DNA of 64,000 nucleotides from Branchiostoma floridae (lineage: Eukaryota > Chordata > Leptocardii > Amphioxiformes > Branchiostomatidae): positions 8,171,858-8,235,857 of the forward strand of contig NC_049987.1 of assembly GCF_000003815.2 (NCBI RefSeq), in the 5' to 3' direction. The first letter of the stretch is position 1; every line of letters begins with the position of its first letter. The position numbers and the translations under genes were made by a program. Positions 59,104-64,000 of the stretch are shown one piece after another. The notes under the pieces were generated by a model. That model saw only the letters and a program-made list of their open reading frames with translations, was not told the DNA's origin and did no database searches.

Positions 59104-61262
59104 GTTCGTCACTCCCTTCTTGTTGCCAAATACCTCCAAATAAATTCAAATACTGCTAAGATAAGATTTCTTTTACAATTAGACCACCGATCCGAGGAGC
59201 CTGGTAGAGGCTAGTTTTTTTAAGGAAAACTCTGTGGTAAATTTTGGTTTTCCTTTTAATGTGACGAAACAAAGATTGGAATACACATCTGTGTCTAGAA
59301 CGCCACCTCCCGGATTCAGTACAGGCGCCACTGGTGTACAGTCTATTGTTCACACCTCGCTGTGACATGAATGTCCAAAATGTCCAGCAATAATCAGCAT
59401 TGTCATTGTCATTAACGTTTGTAACAACTGACAGTACAGTCTGGCCGTCGGGTCGTGAAATACCCTACTTATCCATCATTTACAGGCTATTACTACTCCT
59501 GATTTGGGGGGACTATGCTGATTTCTCGTAACTGTTACGTACATGAATTTTCATTCGTTTTCGTTTTATATTTTTTGCTTACTTAGAACTAGTAACCCAT
59601 ACAATAGACATCTTCATTTATTCATCATTGGCACCTATCAAGCAGGCCGGTATTAACTGTCGGAGCAAGTCGGAGGAAGAGTTTCCCATGCCGTTTTACT
59701 TGTGTGTTGAGATCTATTTATTTGAACTCCTTGTTCTGACGAAGTTTTGTCTGGTTCTGGTTTGCATGAAGATTGAAACTTACCTTCTACTAACTGTGTT
59801 CAGAAGTACTACTTTTACTAACACAAGTTGCTTCTTGAGTCTTGACTTACCTTTCAAATGGCATTTGAGGAACAAGAGCCAAAACGAAAAGTCATTCCTT
59901 GCAAGGACAACGTCTGCTAAGGCATGGTTTTAGACAGAAATGGTCGATTGTTTCCGTTTTGCACCTTCGACTAAGGAGATTAGAATTATTTTCATTTTTA
60001 GTTCTTTCTCATTAAATTTGGTGGTAGGAACTTCGTCATAATAATGTTTCTCTTCCTCGATCCTAACGATTACCTTGGATTCATTCCAAAACATACGAAG
60101 TAACGATTAAACAACGTCAAGATACTAGTACGATGATATACATGAACATGTATTTTGTATGAAGATAAGCACCCAAAAGAAAATAAAAAAATAATCTACC
60201 ACCCATGAAAGCTGCTTGTCAGTATAAACAATAGAACAGATTTAAATGGAAACAACAGCTTGAAACAAGAACAAAATGGAAAAATTGTCTTGTGTAAATT
60301 TGTGTTGAGTTTGCGTTCAAGTTGACATTTTTCGAAAAGATTTTGTTTCATTTCTTATTTGTTAAAAGTCAGTTGTGTTGGCGCTGGCTCTGCATAACTT
60401 ACATTACTTCTGCTACGTAATATTTTTGATACATGTACGTCTAACTCGTAATAGTTCTGATACATGTACGTCTAACAAAAAAACTGTTTTCGGCTGTTGT
60501 TTATTAACAACACATGTACGTGTACAGGCTACGTCCGACATACTAGTGTCATTACCTCAGTTGAAGCATCAAAGGTAAGTGTATACCAGGGTCATAATTC
60601 GTCGGTAACTACTTCTAGCCGGGCGCCTATTCCAAACGTCGGAAACACGGTACGTTGATAATTTAATGATAGAAATTCATAAGTAAATTGATACAAATTT
60701 GAAAATGAGACATGTATGAAAATCAATGGATCATGCATGTTACTTAGCTCTTTCCAAGTTCTCTGATCGTGTCTCCACCGACAGCAACAAGTTGAAATAG
60801 AATGCATCGTACGGAGTTCATTCGAATCAGCCAAATCGACATGGATTTGCAAGACATGGAGAACGTTGCCGATGCGTATACTCAGGACGGTACAGAATAA
60901 CTCCCATCACTCTATCCTATTAGCTGTGATATTATGCTAATAGCATAAATAATAAACCAATGAAAAAATAAAAGAATTTAGTGCAGACTGTGTCACTCAA
61001 AACGATCGACACGGTAAAATTGTCTCCACCCGTCCAAACTACGCATTCAATGGGTTCTTTTTTCTACAATTCTACCGGCATCTGAACAATCAAGTCGTGT
61101 AGTCGCAATAGTTATAGAATGAAACATCTCTACCGAACATCAATAGAATTCCAGATGTTTTGAGAGGGTGCACACTGCATATGCAAACCAAGGGGTTTTT
61201 ACAAACCGGCTGTTTTCCAAGCGTTAGACAGACGAGGAGGTAATACTAGTATCAAACCAACC

Positions 61263-61945
61263 GTAAATTCTGAAATGAATTCAAAATAATAATTCGTCCC
61301 AGGAAATCCCATGGATTGATGTGGTAGTTCGGAAAAATCCCCGAAGAAGTCGTGAAAGTTCTTTTTATGTTAAGTGACACGACAGCCAGGCGGAACTTAC
61401 TTTTGTGACGATCGCTTGGATAGAGCCTAATAGTATGTAAAGTAGCTAAATTCCCACTGGATTTAGCTATAAATATATATATATAATGCAGACAGACCTT
61501 AGGAAAATAATGATACATTTCATACACCCAACCCCAAATAAGAAATAAGATCGCTTAGTACGGATTCCTCTTCTTTCAGATTTCGGTCGAAGTCCTCCAA
61601 CAAAATGAGATGAAATCTATGAGGTTGAAACAGACTTTATTATCCAAGTATATTTTGATCGAATGGCCAAACTCAGCTTTCTGACGCTGCTCCAGCTAAT
61701 AAAAAATAAGGACCATACCGGAGGTGGCCAGGAACACTATCCCGACTCATTAGCTCTGCGCTCCCCACGAGCGGACGGGAAAACAAAACAACCGTAAATA
61801 AATTCTGAAATGGAGTATTTCGTAATCTAAAATGATGATTAGTTCTAGAAATCCAATGCATTGACGTGGTAGTTCGGAAAAATCCCCGAAGAATTCGTTA
61901 AAGCTCTTATGTGAAGTGACACGACAGTCAGACGGAACTATATAA
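61263..61945 (+). repeat. Direct duplication of a ~140-bp segment
   Basis: The segment at about 61263-61402 recurs at about 61791-61945. Shared blocks include gtggtagttcggaaaaatcc, ccgaaga-ttcgt and aagtgacacgacag-cag-cggaact. Confidence 0.88.
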
Positions 61946-62940
61946 TACGTATTTTTTGTTAATCCCGCTGAATTTGACGAGACTTTCCTCTAGGATATTG
62001 TATAGATAAAATTGAGTGATACTTATTCCTATTTCGGAGTTTTCTTGGCTGGATGTGAAATGAAACGTAGTTTTCGTTGTACTTCACTTGCCTACATTTT
62101 ACCGCCAACGTTGCAGCCAACAGAAGGTTATAATATGTCGTTTCTCCCAAGATATGTAATCCTATTAGTGTTGTCTACATAGGTTATAACTTGTATCATT
62201 ATTCTCCTGTATCTATTGACTCGGTTTGTCAGACTTTTTACAGAAAATGTAACACGATCTTACATTTTTATGTCTCCATTGAGTCCATTCTGTCTCAATC
62301 GAACCACCGAAATGCTCCGTACGTTTGATCGATAATTCAACAATCTGATAAACTGCACAACAAGGCAGATTTCCATTTCCATCCTAATTTTACAGTCTAG
62401 AATTATCTTTAAGAAGCCTTTCTATATTTAGTCTCCAGGACCATTCTTTCGATATAAAACAATTAGAGAATAGACGGCGGTCGCTTTCGCCAGGCATGTC
62501 GCCCAAACGTGGTGCCGTCTCTTCACTTTGTTGCTCCGCTGATCTCCGCTTGACAAGACACCAACAGAAGACTATATGCATACCTATCTTCGATAGTCTT
62601 AGTTTGGAACAACCATTGAAGTTGTTCATTGAAGTTTCCACCTTAGAAATGAAGTAAACACGTAGTGGCGTAGGTAGGGTACAGTCGCGAACTTGGGGAT
62701 CCTCCGTTATTTACTTCAACCTTAAATATCACACTAACCTTTGTGTGGAATGGCAGCAACAAAATCATTTCTTTCAGCAAGAATTATGACGAAATCTGTT
62801 CAACAATATTAACAAATTGCGATACCAATGCGATGCCAAGGACGTTATATCCTTGGCGATACTAATAGATTCATTAAACTATACCTGACACCCCTCAAAA
62901 TCAATAGTATCGCCCAGACCCTAGATGCTTTGTACTTGTC

Positions 62941-63117
62941 GGTTGCCTGGGCAACCCGCGGGTAAGCAATGCGCATGCGTGGCTACATTATTTAGCAGCG
63001 TCCTTAGTCATTCCGACAACACGCTTGTTTACAGTCAGGCAGTGGATTTACAACTTGCATCACAACTTGTTTAGAATCAGCCGTTGGGAAACTGTGTTTA
63101 GTCACACATACTACAAG
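62941..63117 (+). promoter_or_regulatory. Promoter-like region with X-box and NRF1 sites, followed by a possible 5' UTR exon
   Basis: GGTTGCCTGGGCAACC (62941-62956) is a full palindromic RFX X-box, and TGCGCATGCG (62970-62979) is a full NRF1 site. About 140 bases further a donor-like site (acaag/gtatga) at 63117-63118 could end a non-coding first exon of a plus-strand gene whose body is lost in the assembly gap. A minus-strand reading cannot be excluded. Confidence 0.5.
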
Positions 63118-63167
63118 GTATGATTCTATTTCATAATGTTTGTCGTTTATTTTTAGCTACGTACGCA

Positions 63168-63267
63168 NNNNNNNNNNNNNNNNNNNNNNNNNNNNNNNNN
63201 NNNNNNNNNNNNNNNNNNNNNNNNNNNNNNNNNNNNNNNNNNNNNNNNNNNNNNNNNNNNNNNNNNN
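63168..63267. other. Assembly gap (100 N)
   Basis: Exactly 100 N, the usual placeholder for a gap of unknown length. Confidence 0.99.
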
Positions 63268-63268
63268 A

Positions 63269-63284
63269 CCAGGGCTAGCCCTGG
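63269..63284. repeat. 16-bp perfect palindrome next to the gap
   Basis: CCAGGGCTAGCCCTGG is followed by further ccctgg/gctgtat...atacagc inverted pieces to about 63342, suggesting a repeat that broke the assembly. Confidence 0.8.
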
Positions 63285-63483
63285 ATAATAGCCACTGGTT
63301 AGTTAGGTAGCCCTGGCTGTATTTCTCTTTATACAGCCGAATAAGCCAAACCAAAGACGATAAACACCAGACATGGAGGGGGGTGATTAGTTGTTACTTT
63401 AAAAGATCATAAGAATGAACACGAAGATTTTATCTGATTTCCTTTACAAAGTGGTTTTTGAAATAATGTATCGTGTATCTTAC

Positions 63484-63693
63484 CTTGAAGTCCACATACA
63501 GCTTGGCACGCTCGCCCACATACTGATAGAAGCACTCTGCATATCTGGCGGGGATTTCTATGGCAACGTGGAACGAGACCTGTTTGTTTTCTGGCAGATT
63601 GGCGTTCATCTCAGTTAGTTTGTCTTCTACATCTGGATTTGTAGCCACAACAACGATCATCATACAAAGTGCAAAATACCGAAAAAGTATCAT
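63484..63693 (-). CDS. p24/TMED-like cargo receptor, first coding exon only
   Basis: A 70-residue exon starts at ATG 63693 and ends in a clean donor (aag/gtaaga, phase 0). It encodes a hydrophobic signal peptide (MILFRYFALCMMIVVVAT) followed by SFHVAIEIPARYAECFYQYV and AKLYVDFK, which resembles the start of a GOLD domain as in TMED1/5 (ECFYQ motif, first of the paired cysteines). p24 proteins cycle between ER and Golgi in COPII/COPI vesicles. The remaining GOLD, coiled-coil, membrane helix and tail exons should lie at lower coordinates but were not found; they may be in the gap or far away. The assignment rests on one exon. Confidence 0.6.
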
Positions 63694-64000
63694 GTTGGAT
63701 AAAACTGTGCCTCGAATAGGAGTGTATTTTTCCTCGAGGAAGAAATATATTGTCTGACCTAGAGCTAATTACAACGGGTGTAAAGTGGTGCGGTCACTCA
63801 GAGAACAGGTTTTGTGTGTTTACTCGTCCATATCTAGGGTTATACCATTCGGGAGGTTTCAGAGGGGTGGATCATGACAGATGTGTGGCACAAGGATCAA
63901 CGGTTCTGTGTCATGTGAGCTCATCCGTGAAATGCACAATAATAGTAGAGGCGAGAATTCCCTATATCTGAAGGGCGACGGTGAGTAGCGCCCCTATCGA
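63694..64000. other. Upstream flank of the p24-like exon, nothing recognised
   Basis: No exon or repeat was identified to the end of the window. Confidence 0.5.

Larger units (their letters stand above)
57200..62930. other. 5.7-kb intergenic region without supported gene
   Basis: AT-rich, only short frames with no recognised domain. Contains a hairpin (59071-59103), a fragment of the intron-5 MITE arm (59197-59212) and a direct duplication (61263-61402 and 61791-61945). Confidence 0.5.

Noticed and set aside
1-64000. tRNA, rRNA, CRISPR, bacterial operons or viral genes
   Set aside because: No cloverleaf with A/B boxes, no rRNA-like stretch, no regularly spaced array, and no viral or prokaryotic gene signatures were seen by eye; a tRNAscan or Rfam run would be needed to exclude small RNAs.

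Overview
The window looks like animal nuclear DNA, most likely a lancelet (amphioxus, Branchiostoma-type) or a close invertebrate deuterostome. This is inferred from short-exon, many-intron genes with GT-AG junctions whose reading frames join exactly, from vertebrate-like gene families (SETD4, COX6A, BDH1, EIF1A, group VIII-like adhesion GPCR), and from abundant short inverted-repeat elements, minisatellites and a 100-N assembly gap. Nothing indicates bacteria, phage, CRISPR or operons.

Layout: (1) 2.4-9.6 kb, plus strand: an 11-exon anionic Cys-loop receptor with an unusual six-cysteine insert before TM1 and a tandemly triplicated TM2 exon end. (2) 9.6-14.2 kb: mostly repeats, ending in a triplicated start-exon region. 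(3) 14.3-27.5 kb, plus strand: a 20-exon adhesion GPCR with LRRs, a hormone-receptor-like module, GAIN/GPS and 7TM. Its 3.1-kb intron just after the GPS exon holds an intronless minus-strand pseudokinase gene. (4) 29.3-33.5 kb, minus strand: SETD4, nine exons. It is head to head (562 bp) with (5) COX6A, plus strand, 34.1-36.7 kb, which has two interchangeable last exons. (6) 37.3-40.1 kb, minus strand: BDH1-like mitochondrial short-chain dehydrogenase, five exons. (7) 41.2-43.5 kb, minus strand: an unrecognised four-exon basic, proline-rich protein. (8) 45.7-51.8 kb, plus strand: EIF1A, seven exons, with a 3-kb inverted-repeat transposon in intron 3. (9) 52.6-57.2 kb: a repeat block with three adjacent satellite families. 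(10) 57.2-63.5 kb: no convincing gene, but an X-box/NRF1 promoter-like site at 62.94 kb. (11) 63.5-63.7 kb, minus strand: first coding exon of a p24/TMED-like cargo receptor, truncated by the assembly gap or by missing exons.

The genes do not form a pathway. Housekeeping genes (SETD4, COX6A, EIF1A), a mitochondrial metabolic gene (BDH1) and two surface receptors lie next to each other. The most interesting biology is in exon-level duplication (TM2 exon end, start exon, COX6A terminal exon), the nested intronless pseudokinase, and the domain make-up of the two receptors. Exon models were built by hand from splice sites and frame continuity; no alignment or expression data were available.
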